64,000 nt of DNA from Bugula neritina (lineage: Eukaryota; Bryozoa; Gymnolaemata; Cheilostomatida; Bugulidae), in assembly GCA_964035545.1 (NCBI GenBank), contig OZ037765.1, forward strand, positions 6,088,698 to 6,152,697. Direction: 5' to 3'. This document shows, in pieces, positions 1 to 18,395 of the stretch. Both the position numbers and the translations under genes were made by a program. Within the stretch, counting starts at the first letter, position 1, and every line of letters starts with the position of its first letter. The notes beneath the pieces were generated by a model. The model searched no databases. It saw only the letters and a program-made list of their open reading frames with translations, and was not told where the DNA came from.

Positions 1-8
1 ATCTGTAG

Positions 9-5959
<5,951 letters not shown>

Positions 5960-6668
5960 ACAGCTACATGAGATGATAACTACTCAATATACTTTCCAAC
6001 TTAAATCTGTAGCTGCTCATTCTTTTTTATAAAATTATACAATATTTTACCAAAAATCATAATACCATGCTATTTGGTAGCTAAAGGATAGATGTTATTT
6101 TTTAATCATAGTACTTTTTGTATGTTTGATTTACATGGGACACTCTGCTGAGAACTTAAATTACACTGGCTGTGGTAGTTATGTTACATCATGCTGATGT
6201 TTGTAACAGGTACTCTCTGAGTGTTTTCTTCTTAAGTTTGTATTCACACGGGTGATTTCAAGAGATTTGTCTTCTACAAAATCTGTTTTTGAAATAATTA
6301 ATTTATGCTGAGTTTGGATTTTGGTCACCATCAAAGTTTACTCTTCAATATCATTTTTACCACTTTATTAATTTCAAATAGAAATGATATATTTTTCCAT
6401 ATTTCTGCCAAACCCTCGTACAGCAATCTCTGTGTGGCTGAATGCTGATGGATCAGCTTAGTTTGAGACCAGGTTGTTTATGCTCATGTGCAAACTAAAA
6501 CTGTACATTTATTTCCTCCATGAGAATGATGCTATATAATAATGTAATATTATTTGAATAATTTTTAATATGTTTATGGGTCTAATCTTGCACAATGTAT
6601 GACTACTTTTGTAATATCATATAACTTATAATGAATGTCTCTGTATACTTGGTTTGTCATGTATACCA

Positions 6669-6674
6669 AATAAA
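6669..6674 (+). terminator. Polyadenylation signal of the coiled-coil gene
   Basis: AATAAA about 710 nt after the stop at 5959. The 5960-6668 stretch is AT-rich with no other coding signal and is read as 3' UTR. Confidence 0.5.
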
Positions 6675-6892
6675 TTAATTATTGATATATTTGTTGAATG
6701 AGTTTTTATATATTGCATAATTATATCAGTATGTTAAGAGTTTCTAATTGTTTATATCAAGATCCTTATGTAGCTCATCCAGTGTTACATTGTGCTATGC
6801 GCAAATCATTTTATTAGTTACTGTTTAATTTGAAATATACTAAATTTCTTGATTCTTCAATTTTTGAGTGTGTGTTTTCCGGAAAAAGAATA

Positions 6893-9800
6893 ATGAACGA
6901 TAGACTCAACGCACACACCAAACAAAATATTTCATTTATTCACGCAGACAATAAAAAAGGTGATAAAGTGTTCATCCAAGATGTTCCACCAGTATGTATA
7001 AAAATTTAAAATTTTAAACAACCGAACTTTAAATTAAATTATTTGTGTGAATTCATCTTGGACTAAAGAATAGAAGTACCTCAAAATAGACACTCTGCTT
7101 ACGCCTACATAGCCTAACTACAACTAGTATTATTTTTGCATCAAGTTTAAATTTGTATTTATAGTCGTACTCTAGTCATACACTCATACACATACTGACA
7201 TAGTGATATTGATAGTGCCTAGCTTGGTCATTAATAGCCGTAACACTTGATAGTTTTGGTGTATCATTTAGAATTAAATATTATAAGTATAGGTATGTCA
7301 CTCCCCACACTCACTCAGTCTCAAGACCAAATTGGTAATAGTGGAGGTGACTTTCCCCCTCTACAACGCTCTCAGTTGGAATCTACTACAGATGACAACA
7401 ATACAGACCTAAATGAGTTATGCGCATCATGCTCCAAAAAAGAATGTTTTCTTCTCACTAAAGGCGGAAAACAACAAAAAGCTGCTTCAAAATGGATATC
7501 TTGTGATGTGTGCCTAAAATGGTACCATGGAACATGCCAGGGCCTCCAGCCATCTGAGGTGAATTCCATCACTAGACTATCGGACAGAGGTGTTAGGTGG
7601 TTTTGTGATGAGTGTTCTTCTCAAAAAGATGATGGTGGCAATACACAACATATGAAAATGCTTCACAGCATTAATCAACAAATTTCTAAACTAGAGAGAA
7701 AGTTAGAAAAATACCATCAACACAGCAATGACGAAGTCAGTACCCTCCAAAAAACCTGGGCTGATATTACCAGCAAAAATACTGAAATTGCGAATAACAC
7801 AAAAAAAACCCTGCAAATGACCACAACCAGCCAAGCACTACTGGCATCAGAGATGGACAAAAAGGACAACGAAGCGAGAAAATCCAATGCAATTTTGTAT
7901 GGCCTAACTGAAAGAGATACTGCAATACAAGATGTGATGAATTTAATGTCCAAAGAACTATTTAAGAATTTCAACAAGCCAGTTCAAGCAATTAGGCTTG
8001 GTCCTAAGACTGAAAACAAAAATCGCCCTATAAAACTGCGATTTGAAGATGAAAGGTCCAAGTGGGAATTTTTAAAACGAGTAAATCATGCCTTGCGCGC
8101 AGACTCTTTGTTCTGCAAGCTGGACATGAACAAAGAAACCAGGGACAAAGAGTACACTCTTCGCCAACAGGTTAAAAAACTTAAAGAGGAGCACCCAACC
8201 ATACAATTTCGAATCAGGGATTTCAACATTCAAAAAAAAGCTGAATCGGGAAACTGGGAGAAGTTGAAACCGGAAGACCAACAAACAAAACTATCTCAGA
8301 TCTAAATCTTTTTCTTGCTAATGCCAGGTCAGTCAAAGGAAAAGCAGCAGAAATCACCGCTCTAACTAAAAACTATGATTTGATCTGCTTAACTGAAACG
8401 CATATTGATCAATCTATTCCCAGCAAGACTGTAATCGAAACACCTGGTTTAGACTTCTTTAGAAATGACAGAAACATACACGGAGGAGGAGTCATGATTG
8501 CAATCAAAGCAAAGCTTAAAGCCAGAAATGTTTCCGTTGAAACTTATAATGAAGAAATAGTAATTATCCTTATTCCAACTAACCTAGTTATATGTTGTTA
8601 CTATAGACCGAGGACATCAACTCCAAATATCAAACAATTAAGTAACATACTTAGCTCCATCAAATATAAATATTCCAACTGCAACATAATTTTACTTGGT
8701 GATATGAATCTCCCAGGACTAGACTGGGTTACCAAAACTATTAAACCCAATTCATCCTACAAAGCTATCCATCTACAATTTCTCAATATGCTTTACGAAC
8801 ATAACTTATACCAGATGGTTACAGAACCTACACACATTCACGGAAACACTCTTGATCTGATATGCCTCTCTAACACTCTTACAACAGATCCCCCAGATGT
8901 GGTAATCCCTGGCCTAAGCGACCACTATATTATAACCCTGAAGCTTAAAGTAGAAACAATGATGCACCAACAACACAATTGTAAAAATACCAAGGAAATC
9001 TTTGTCTATCAGAAGGCAAACGTTCAAGTCTTTACTGAAAAAATGACTAAAGCTCTTCATCAAATTAAAAACCTAAGTGATGTTCATAAAATGTGGGATA
9101 TTTACAAAAGATCACTTGATGAAGCCATACTTGATTCTGTTCCACTCGAAACTATACACGTTCAGAAATGAAGATCAACCACCTTGGTTTAACAAACATA
9201 TTAAAAAAATGATAGACAAGCAACACAATACACACAGAAAGTACAAACAAACTGGAGATCCATACTACTTAAATAAATATAAGCAGCACCGCCGGAACAA
9301 CAAGAAAGAACTCAAAAAGCTCAAAAAGAATTATTTGCTATATAAAATTTGTAAACCCTTGGAAAAGGGGAACAGCAAACCTTTTTACAAACATCTTAGG
9401 TACAAACAAAATCAACAGCATCCTTTAGAGACTATGACACTTATGGATGGCCTTCCAACCACTGACCGTAAGATAATCACCAACGAACTAAATAAATACT
9501 TTCACTCACAGTTCTGCCACCAAGAAAGTATATCAAAACTCCCACTTCTTTCAACTCAAACGGAACCATTTCCCATCACATTAGATGGTGTTGAAAAACT
9601 TATTGCTGACCTTAAAAATAATAAATCTCCCGGCCCAGACCAGATTCGCAAATGCCAATTACTAATAAACCCCAATATCAATGCAGAGTGTCTTCAGCAT
9701 ATCTTCGCTGCTTCATTAAAACAAGGTGTGCTCCCAGGTGCATGGAAGACTGCCAACATCACTCCTATATATAAGAAAGGTGAAAAAGAGAAGCCATGCA

Positions 9801-12800
9801 ATTATCGACCTATTTCATTGACAAGTATCCCCTGCAAAATGCTAGAACATATTATATTACACTATCTAAATAAAACACTAGATTCAATTTTGGTTAATAG
9901 ACAACATGGATTTAGACGTGGCCTTTCATGTGACACTCAATTGTGTGCAACTTTTCATGATCTTGCAAGAGCCGCCGACAACTCATCAACTACTCACGCA
10001 GTAATTCTAGATTTTAAAAAGGCCTTCGATAAAGTTCCTCATTTACTGCTCATAGAGAAAATCAGGCGAATTAAAGGAATTGACCCATTTATTGCCAATT
10101 GGATACAGAGCTTTTTGACTGACAGAAGTCAAAAAGTGGTGATCAAAGGGACAGAATCATCTGAACTAAGTGTAACATCTGGAGTCCCCCAAGGATCAGT
10201 TCTTGGACCAACACTCTTCCTAATTTACATCAATGATCTCCCTCAATCTGTCTCATGCAAAGTTAGTCTATATGCTGACGACACACTTCTATATGCTGAA
10301 GTTAACAACAAAATACAACAGGAAGCTTTTCAGAGAGACCTAAACTCACTTTATAACTGGTCACTTACATGGAAAATGCCGTTTAATACCGATAAGTGCG
10401 AAGTGATTATATTTGGTAAAAATGATGACACCTCCCATCTATATTCACTTGGTAACACCACTCTTAGAACCGTTAAAGAGGCCAAATATCTTGGAGTAAT
10501 CATGCAGTCTAACCTAAAGTTTGACAGACATATTACATCTAAAGTCAACAATGCAAGCAAAATACTTGGCTGTATCAAGCATACAATCTACAATGCACCC
10601 ATGAAGGCAAAATTAATTGCATACCTTAGTCTATGTAGACCTATCCTTGAGTATGCAGACACGTTGTGGGATCCGACTAACAAAAGTGCCTGTGAGGAAA
10701 TTGAACATGTTCAAAATCAAGCCATCAGGTTTATCGCTAACCTCAAAGGAAGATGTGGCATCAGTGACGCTCGAACTGAATTGCAGCTTAAAACTCTTGC
10801 GAGCAGGCGAAGAGACCATAGAATAACTTTGTTAATGAGAATACTCTCAGATGAAGAGCGCCATGAAACGCTTTCATCTGCTTATGATGAACTATTAAAT
10901 TCAAATCGGTCAATAAACACTCGATCTGCTAAGAGAGGAGAACCAACATCAATTTCTGCATCCTCACAGACTTTTCACAACAGTTTTCTCCCTCGAAGCA
11001 TCAGAGATTTGAGGATACCACCTCATAACACAAACTCAGCTTAGCTATGTGCTAAAACCCCTTTACATTACAAGTAAAATATTCAAACTTAGCTACATGC
11101 TAGAACAGATACATTTCAACACATGGTAAACCCAAACAAAAACAACATAAGAGGCACTCATAATTTTGCGCCTGTAGGTGTTAGCAGAGTGTTCTAATTT
11201 TTACGAGGTGAGTTACGAGGTGAGTTATTAGTATAACTACATATAAGTCTAGTATTTAGAGTTGATTGAACACCAGTGCATTTGAAGCTACACTTAGTTA
11301 TAACTGTAGCCTTTAGTAGCAAATCCATATGTTTATCCGTTTGCTGCATGCTGTCTTTTTAAGGCTAAAATTTATTAAATGTAGATATCACTTATTGTTA
11401 GACTGGTGTCCTGGCTATACATGTGAAGAGATGCAAGATTCTCAAAGTGCTTGATAGTACAAAAGGCAAGTAAGGGATTGTTCAACTGCAATATATTCTA
11501 ATTGTTGGCTTTATTTGTGTGGCAAGTTACTATATATACAGATAAAATAGCTAATTAATATCATTATAAATAAATATTATAACAGTTTGAAGCATGTATA
11601 ATAATTCAAAAAAATAAAAACCTACATGGATGTCTTTTATTGAACCCTCAATAATTCTGCAGTTGTATTAGTTTACAAAACATCCCTTAAGCAAATACAT
11701 ATAGTGTCACAAATTCTGAGTGTACATATACCTATAAATAGACTTATCGGGTTTTTCCTAATGATTATACAGGAATGTTCATAAATATTCTAGACTAATC
11801 AAAGAGATGGGTCATTGTTCATTGTTACTGTTTTGGTTGGTCACGTTAACTACTGCCCAGCAATGTAAACAAGGTATTGCGCAATAATTGTGAAATAACC
11901 ATGGAAATTCCAATGTTTTGTTTTGTTTTGAGTTTCTATAAATAGTATTGGCATGTGGGGAATGTTTCCTACTAGAATCTTCTATACTGGAATGCTTGAG
12001 AATGTTCTAGAGTTTTTCTGTTTACTATAAATACTGAGGCAGTTGTGTTTACGAATCAGTTCATTTTCATAAGTTCATTCTCGGAGTTCACTCTTATAAG
12101 TTCATCTGTGCATATCTTACTGAAGAAATAAAGTCTACTCTATTTACTCTCAACTGGATTAGCAAGCTGTATGCTACTTGTCTCTATACTTCTGACTACC
12201 AGACTTTTCGAACTCGTCACACTGCTACCAACAGTTTTGTGACAATTGGGGGCTGCTCCGGGAAGTCTCAGTCGCACACAGGGAAGTTATTAGTTACAAC
12301 GTGAGTATACACAGGATTAATTAACAGTTGTTGAGACATTATGGCGTTGTTGGAGAGAGTGACACAGATGGGTAAAGATCTTGGATTGGTGGAGGACAAG
12401 CTCGTAGCTTTCGTTGAAAAGAACCTACCCATTGTTGCTGCACAAGAGGAAAAAGAAAAGGACCGAGAGGAAAAAGAAAAGGACCGAGAGGAGCGTAGAT
12501 TAGAGCGTGAAGCAGAAAAGATCAGGCAAGAGAATGAGAAAGCCTTAATGGAGATGAAGATAAAAGCTGATCAGGAGGCAACGGCATTCAAGGTTAAAGC
12601 TGATCAGGAGGCAATGGCACTCAAGGTTAAAGCTGATCAGGAGGCAATGGCACTCAAGGTTCAAGCTGACCAGGAGGCAGAAGAGAGAAGACAACGACAT
12701 GAATTAGATATGGAAAAGCTGAAAGCTGACATAAGTTTGGAGCACTCAAGACATGAGAGCACCAGGTTAGAAATAACTAACAAACCAAAACCAAAAATAC

Positions 12801-15800
12801 CATTCTTTGATGAGAAGGTGGATGAAATGGATAGCTATTTAGAGCGGTTCGAGTGGGTTGCCGAAGGATGTAACTGGGACAAGGGAGATTGGCCCTACCA
12901 TCTCAGTCAGTACCTAAGGGGTACGGCAACAGAAGCTTACATCCGGTTGTCACCTACCGATCGTAGAGATTATAAAAAAGTCAAAGAAGCCTTGTTGGAG
13001 CGCTTTAACTTGACTCAAGAGGGCTACAGAAAAAAGCTCAGAGAGGCAGAAGCTTACGAGGATGAAACTCCTGCCCAACTATTCACTAGGATAGAAACTT
13101 ACGTGCACAAGTGGGTGGAGCTTTCAGGGGGCATGGACATAGCCAAACTAGTGGCGACTGAACAATTTATATCATCATGCCCAGACGACTTAGCTGTGCA
13201 CTTAAAGCAAAATTCCTACAACAGCAGTGAGGATATGTGTGATGCAGCGTCACTGTTCTTGCACGCTCGTGGAAGGAAACTAGCAAAGACAAGGAAAACT
13301 AATACAAAAAGAATGGAAAACACACCTGCCGCTAGCATGAATGCTGAACAAGGAAGTAAAAGCGATGGTGCATGCTTCATCTGCAAAGATAAGTCACACA
13401 TTGCTCGCAACTGCCCACGGCGAGGGAAGAAGTACTGTTCACATTGCAAGATGAACAATCACAATACTTCAGACTGCAGAAAGTATGGTGGAAGGTCGGT
13501 GCGTGCTGCTGCTGCAATAGGGACTACTCAGAATAAGACCGTGGTCATAGATCCAGGAATCTCATCTAAAGTGGAAGAACCTACAGAAATCATAGTTAAT
13601 GGTAAAAAGTTTGTCAACGCTGCTGTCTGCAAGAATGGACCTAAATTCAAAGATGGGGGCACAGCAATATTTGATGCGGAAGTTAATGGCCAACGAGCTA
13701 CTGTAATGCGCGACACCGGCTGTGGTTGCATTGTAGTCAATGCAAAGTATGTGCAACCTCAACACTTGACTGGAGAATCAGTTTATCTGAATATGGCTGA
13801 TGCAAGTGTTAGGGAGGCTCAGTGGGCACTTATCTCAGTACGCTCACCATTTTACAATGGTGTCGTCAAAGCTGCAGTAATGGACAAGACGATTTGTGAC
13901 CTGCTTATTGGGAATGTGGATGGAGCGAGATCAGCTGACCAGCCGCTGGAAAACTGGAAGGACTGCGCCGTAACCACAAGAGCTCAAGCTGTCAAGGAAA
14001 AGTCAGGAGACAAACCACTGATGGTTGATTCAAATGCTAACCCATTAAGTATAGGGAAAGATGAAATAGCCAGACTGCAGAGGGATGACCCCACATTGGA
14101 GCGTTTCTTCGATGCAAAAGAAGTGAAGGAGAAAAAGGGATGCACCACTAGGTTTGTGGTGAGGAATAGGATTCTGTACCGTGAGTACACCGACTCGAAG
14201 TCTGTCAGTGTAAAACCAGTTAAACAACTCATGGTACCCAGTTCACTGAGGAAGGAAGTTCTACAGAAAGCTCATGACTGCATAATGAGCGGACACCTAG
14301 GAGTAAAGAAAACCACTGATAGAGTGCTTTCCAACTTCTTCTGGCCAGGACTAAACGGAGATGTCGTACGTTTCTGTCAGTCATGTGACATTTGCCAGAA
14401 AACAGTGAAAAAAGGCTCAGTCATGAAAGTCCCAGTACAAGAAACTCCACTAATTGACACCCCATTCAAGAGATGTGCAATAGACCTAATCGGACCAATT
14501 AACCCTCCAAGTGAGAAAGGACACCGCTACATCCTAACTTTAGTTGACTATGCTACAAGATATCCTGAAGCTACACCATTGAAGAACATTGACTCAGCTA
14601 CTGTAGCTGAAGCGCTGCTTGACATATACAGTCGTGTTGGGATACCAGAGGAGGTGATAAGCGACCAAGGAACTCAATTCATCTCGGACTACATGAAAGA
14701 GTTTACCAGATTACTTGACATGCGACAACTTCCTACTTCACCATACCATGCAATGGCCAATGGACTTGTGGAAAAGTTCAACGGAACCCTCAAAAGTATG
14801 TTAAAAAAGTTGTGTGCTAAAGAGCCAAGACAGTGGCATCGGTTCATCAATGCGGCTCTATTTGCATATAGAGAAGTCCCACAGGAATCAACAGGCTTCG
14901 CCCCATTCGAGTTACTCTATGGAAGAACTGTACGTGGACCAATGTACATCCTGCGACAACTTTGTCAAAAGAAGACACTGCCGATGAAGTCAAGACCTGC
15001 TATCAACATGTTTTTGAATTGAGAGAGCGTTTAGATGACATGATGGAAATGGCATTAGCTTCGCTAAAAGACAGTCAAAAAAGATACAAACACTATTTTG
15101 ACAAGAAAGCTAAGCAGAGAGACTTCAGACCTGGTGACAAAGTGCTCATTCTTCTACCTACGGATGGAAATAAATTGCTGATGCATTGGCAAGGACCATT
15201 CAATATTGAGGAGAAAGTCAGACTGAATGACTACATTATCAACATTAGAGGCAAGAGGAGAACATACCATGCCAACATGCTGAAGAAATATTTTGAGCGG
15301 GAGGCGCCTACCGACCCTATGACTGTTGGAGCTGTGATGACTTTAGATGCTGCTGGTACTGGAGTTATTGATCATGATGAGGAAAGAGAAGATGGCCAAG
15401 ATGATTTGTTGGACCTGTACGGTAAGAAACAGCAAACAGAAACAAGCAAAGATGTCATTCTGGGTGAAGAGCTGGAGAATCAGCAAAGAAGACGGCTGGA
15501 GGAGTTACTAAGAAAGTTTGAAGGTATCTTCAGTGACTTGCCAGGAAATGCAACGGGAATAGAACATTCTATCGAGCTCACGACTGATGAGCCAGTGAAA
15601 TCCAAACCATATGGATTGCCCTACAGGGTAAGAGAAACTCTCAAGGCGGACATCGAGGATATGTTGAAGATGGGTGTTATTCGGCCATCTACCTCTCCCT
15701 ATGCCTCACCAACGGTGATAGTAAAGAAGCCAGATGGAAGCAACAGGATTTGTATAGACTATCGCAAACTAAACCGAGTCACAGTATTCGATCCCGAACC

Positions 15801-18244
15801 AATGGTGAAAACAGATGACGTTTTCAGAAAACTCAGTAAAGATAAATACTTTACTAAACTTGATTTATCCAAGGGATACTGGCAAATACCAGTGAAGAAA
15901 GAAGATATTCCTAAAACTGCATTTGTGACGCCCGATGGACATTATGAATTCATCAAGATGCCATTTGGGATGGTTAACTCTGGAGCGACACTGGTGAGAG
16001 GGTTGAGAAAACTTTTTGTAAATCTGAAAGGAGTGGACAACTACATTGATGACATTCTAGTGCACACGGAAAGTTGGGAAGAACACGTTAAAACGCTAAC
16101 AGAAGTTTTCAGCCGGCTTGCCACAGCTGGACTTACCGTTAGACCAAGTAAATGTAGAGTAGGAGGAACAAACATGGAGTTCATCGGACATAAACTTTAC
16201 AGGGGTGAAATTAAACCAATGGATGACAACATTGAGAAAATTAGGGCTGCGCCAAGGCCAACCAATAAGACGCAAGTGAGATCGTTCATTGGACTTACTA
16301 GTTACTACAGAGAATATATCCCTCATTACTCAACCATAGCGAGTCCACTAACGGATTTAACAAAGAAGGGAGAACCAAAGAAAGTCAAATGGCAGGAACC
16401 ACAAGAGAAGGCGTATACCACCTTAAAAACAATGCTGACAAGTGCACCAATTTTAAAATTGCCAGATGTACACAAACCGTTTGTGCTAAGGACGGATGCA
16501 TCAGATGTTGGGCTAGGGGCAGTGCTGATGCAGCCTCAGGATGGAAAGCTGTTCCCTGTGAGCTACGCAAGTAGGAAATTACTAGACCGAGAGAGAAACT
16601 ACTCAGCCATAGAGAAGGAATGCTTAGCTGTGGTATGGGCGGTCAAGAAATATCTACAATATTTATATGGTGTGGAGTTCGTGCTGCAGACTGATCACCA
16701 ACCGCTGGTGTACATCAACCAGGCCAAATTTGAGAACAGCAGAGTGATGAGATGGGCTATGTATTTACAGAACTTCAGAATCAAGGTGGAGTCAATCAAA
16801 GGAAAGGACAATGTTGGAGCCGATTATCTAAGCCGAATTGACTCAGAATTTTAAGTAGTTAGGAGAAATGATCAAGATAATTTCTCTTAGAATGGGGGGT
16901 TGTCACAAATTCTGAGTGTACATATACCTATAAATAGACTTATCGGGTTTTTCCTAATGATTATACAGGAATGTTCATAAATATTCTAGACTAATCAAAG
17001 AGATGGGTCATTGTTCATTGTTACTGTTTTGGTTGGTCACGTTAACTACTGCCCAGCAATGTAAACAAGGTATTGCGCAATAATTGTGAAATAACCATGG
17101 AAATTCCAATGTTTTGTTTTGTTTTGAGTTTCTATAAATAGTATTGGCATGTGGGGAATGTTTCCTACTAGAATCTTCTATACTGGAATGCTTGAGAATG
17201 TTCTAGAGTTTTTCTGTTTACTATAAATACTGAGGCAGTTGTGTTTACGAATCAGTTCATTTTCATAAGTTCATTCTCGGAGTTCACTCTTATAAGTTCA
17301 TCTGTGCATATCTTACTGAAGAAATAAAGTCTACTCTATTTACTCTCAACTGGATTAGCAAGCTGTATGCTACTTGTCTCTATACTTCTGACTACCAGAC
17401 TTTTCGAACTCGTCACACTGCTACCAACAGTTTTGTGACATATAGCCTACTTGTCTTGCATCCTTCTTTATTTAACTATGTTATTTCACATGTTTTGTAT
17501 ATCATAATATAAATAGGTTAACATAATTCATATACGTTGTATTCAATATAAAGTTGATTTATTATTAAGATTTTAACAAATATCAGACAAAAGCAGCCAC
17601 TTCCTCAACAACTCATGTTTGTGTTTCACAGAATTTAGCAAGCGTCTGCCAATGAGCTTGTACGTGAGAATAGCAGTTGGAGAGGTTATTAAGACAACTA
17701 AAACAGTGAATGATGTCCGTTGCAGTAACAATGTGGGTGTAATATTGGATGATTTAAAACATTTTCAAGTAACGGTAAGTAACCTACAAATAGAACACAT
17801 TCTTTCAAATACTCTGTGATTAGATGTTCAATAGTATTTCTAATAATCATTGTTGAAAATTTTAGTCTTTTGTATAACAAGTCATCATTCATAGCTATTG
17901 CATACTGTTTTAGATAAACAATAAATTAGATGATGAGTCAAACAAATTGAAGATTGTACTCATGGCATATCAGGGTTACAACAAGCATAAGAAGCTGGGT
18001 GAGAAAGAGATTCATCTCTTTAACATTATTAAGGTAATTTCTACAGATGAGTGTTATTGTACACTCACACTCGCACTCGCGCGCACACACACACAAATAT
18101 AACAATATGCATGCACATAAATATACAGATATACATACACATATACACCCTGAAATACATGTATGTTAGTTTTGTGTGTGTGTGTGCATGTGTGTGCGTG
18201 CTTGCATATATAAATGCATATGTACACACACACACACACACACA

Positions 18245-18300
<56 letters not shown>

Positions 18301-18307
18301 CACACAC

Positions 18308-18395
<88 letters not shown>

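Larger units (their letters stand above)
7020..11229 (+). mobile_element. CR1-like non-LTR retrotransposon (LINE), intronic
   Basis: The element lies in intron 1 of the C2-domain gene, in the same orientation. ORF1 (7295-8305) has a PHD finger, and ORF2 has an endonuclease followed by reverse transcriptase. The 3' end probably lies at the two copies of a 12-bp unit (GAGGTGAGTTAC/T) ending near 11229; short tandem 3' tails are typical of CR1/L2-type LINEs. The 5' boundary is uncertain: nothing marks it between 6992 and 7295. No poly(A) tail is seen. The copy is near full length but has a frameshift between endonuclease and RT, so it is probably not autonomous. Confidence 0.85.
11705..17440 (+). 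mobile_element. Young Ty3/gypsy LTR retrotransposon with INT-before-RT order (Gmr1-type)
   Basis: A complete element in intron 2 of the C2-domain gene, same strand. Two 540-bp LTRs flank the coding region; by eye I find no difference between them, which implies a recent insertion. The TSD is TATAG. Domain order is Gag, zinc knuckles, protease, integrase, then reverse transcriptase and RNase H. RT sequence and GPY/F-type integrase place it in Ty3/gypsy, yet integrase before RT is the Ty1/copia order. The Gmr1 group (first reported from deuterostomes) is the known gypsy group with this order. One frameshift, near 14957-14964, splits the reading frame inside integrase. Confidence 0.93.

Noticed and set aside
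8231-8240. Run of eight A as a slippery site for ORF1-ORF2 frameshifting in the LINE
   Set aside because: The ORF2 frame has a stop (8242-8244) just after it, so slipping there would not give ORF2.
17632-17638. CACAG acceptor for exon 3 of the C2-domain gene
   Set aside because: It puts a stop in frame after exon 2; the acceptor 7 nt later keeps the frame.
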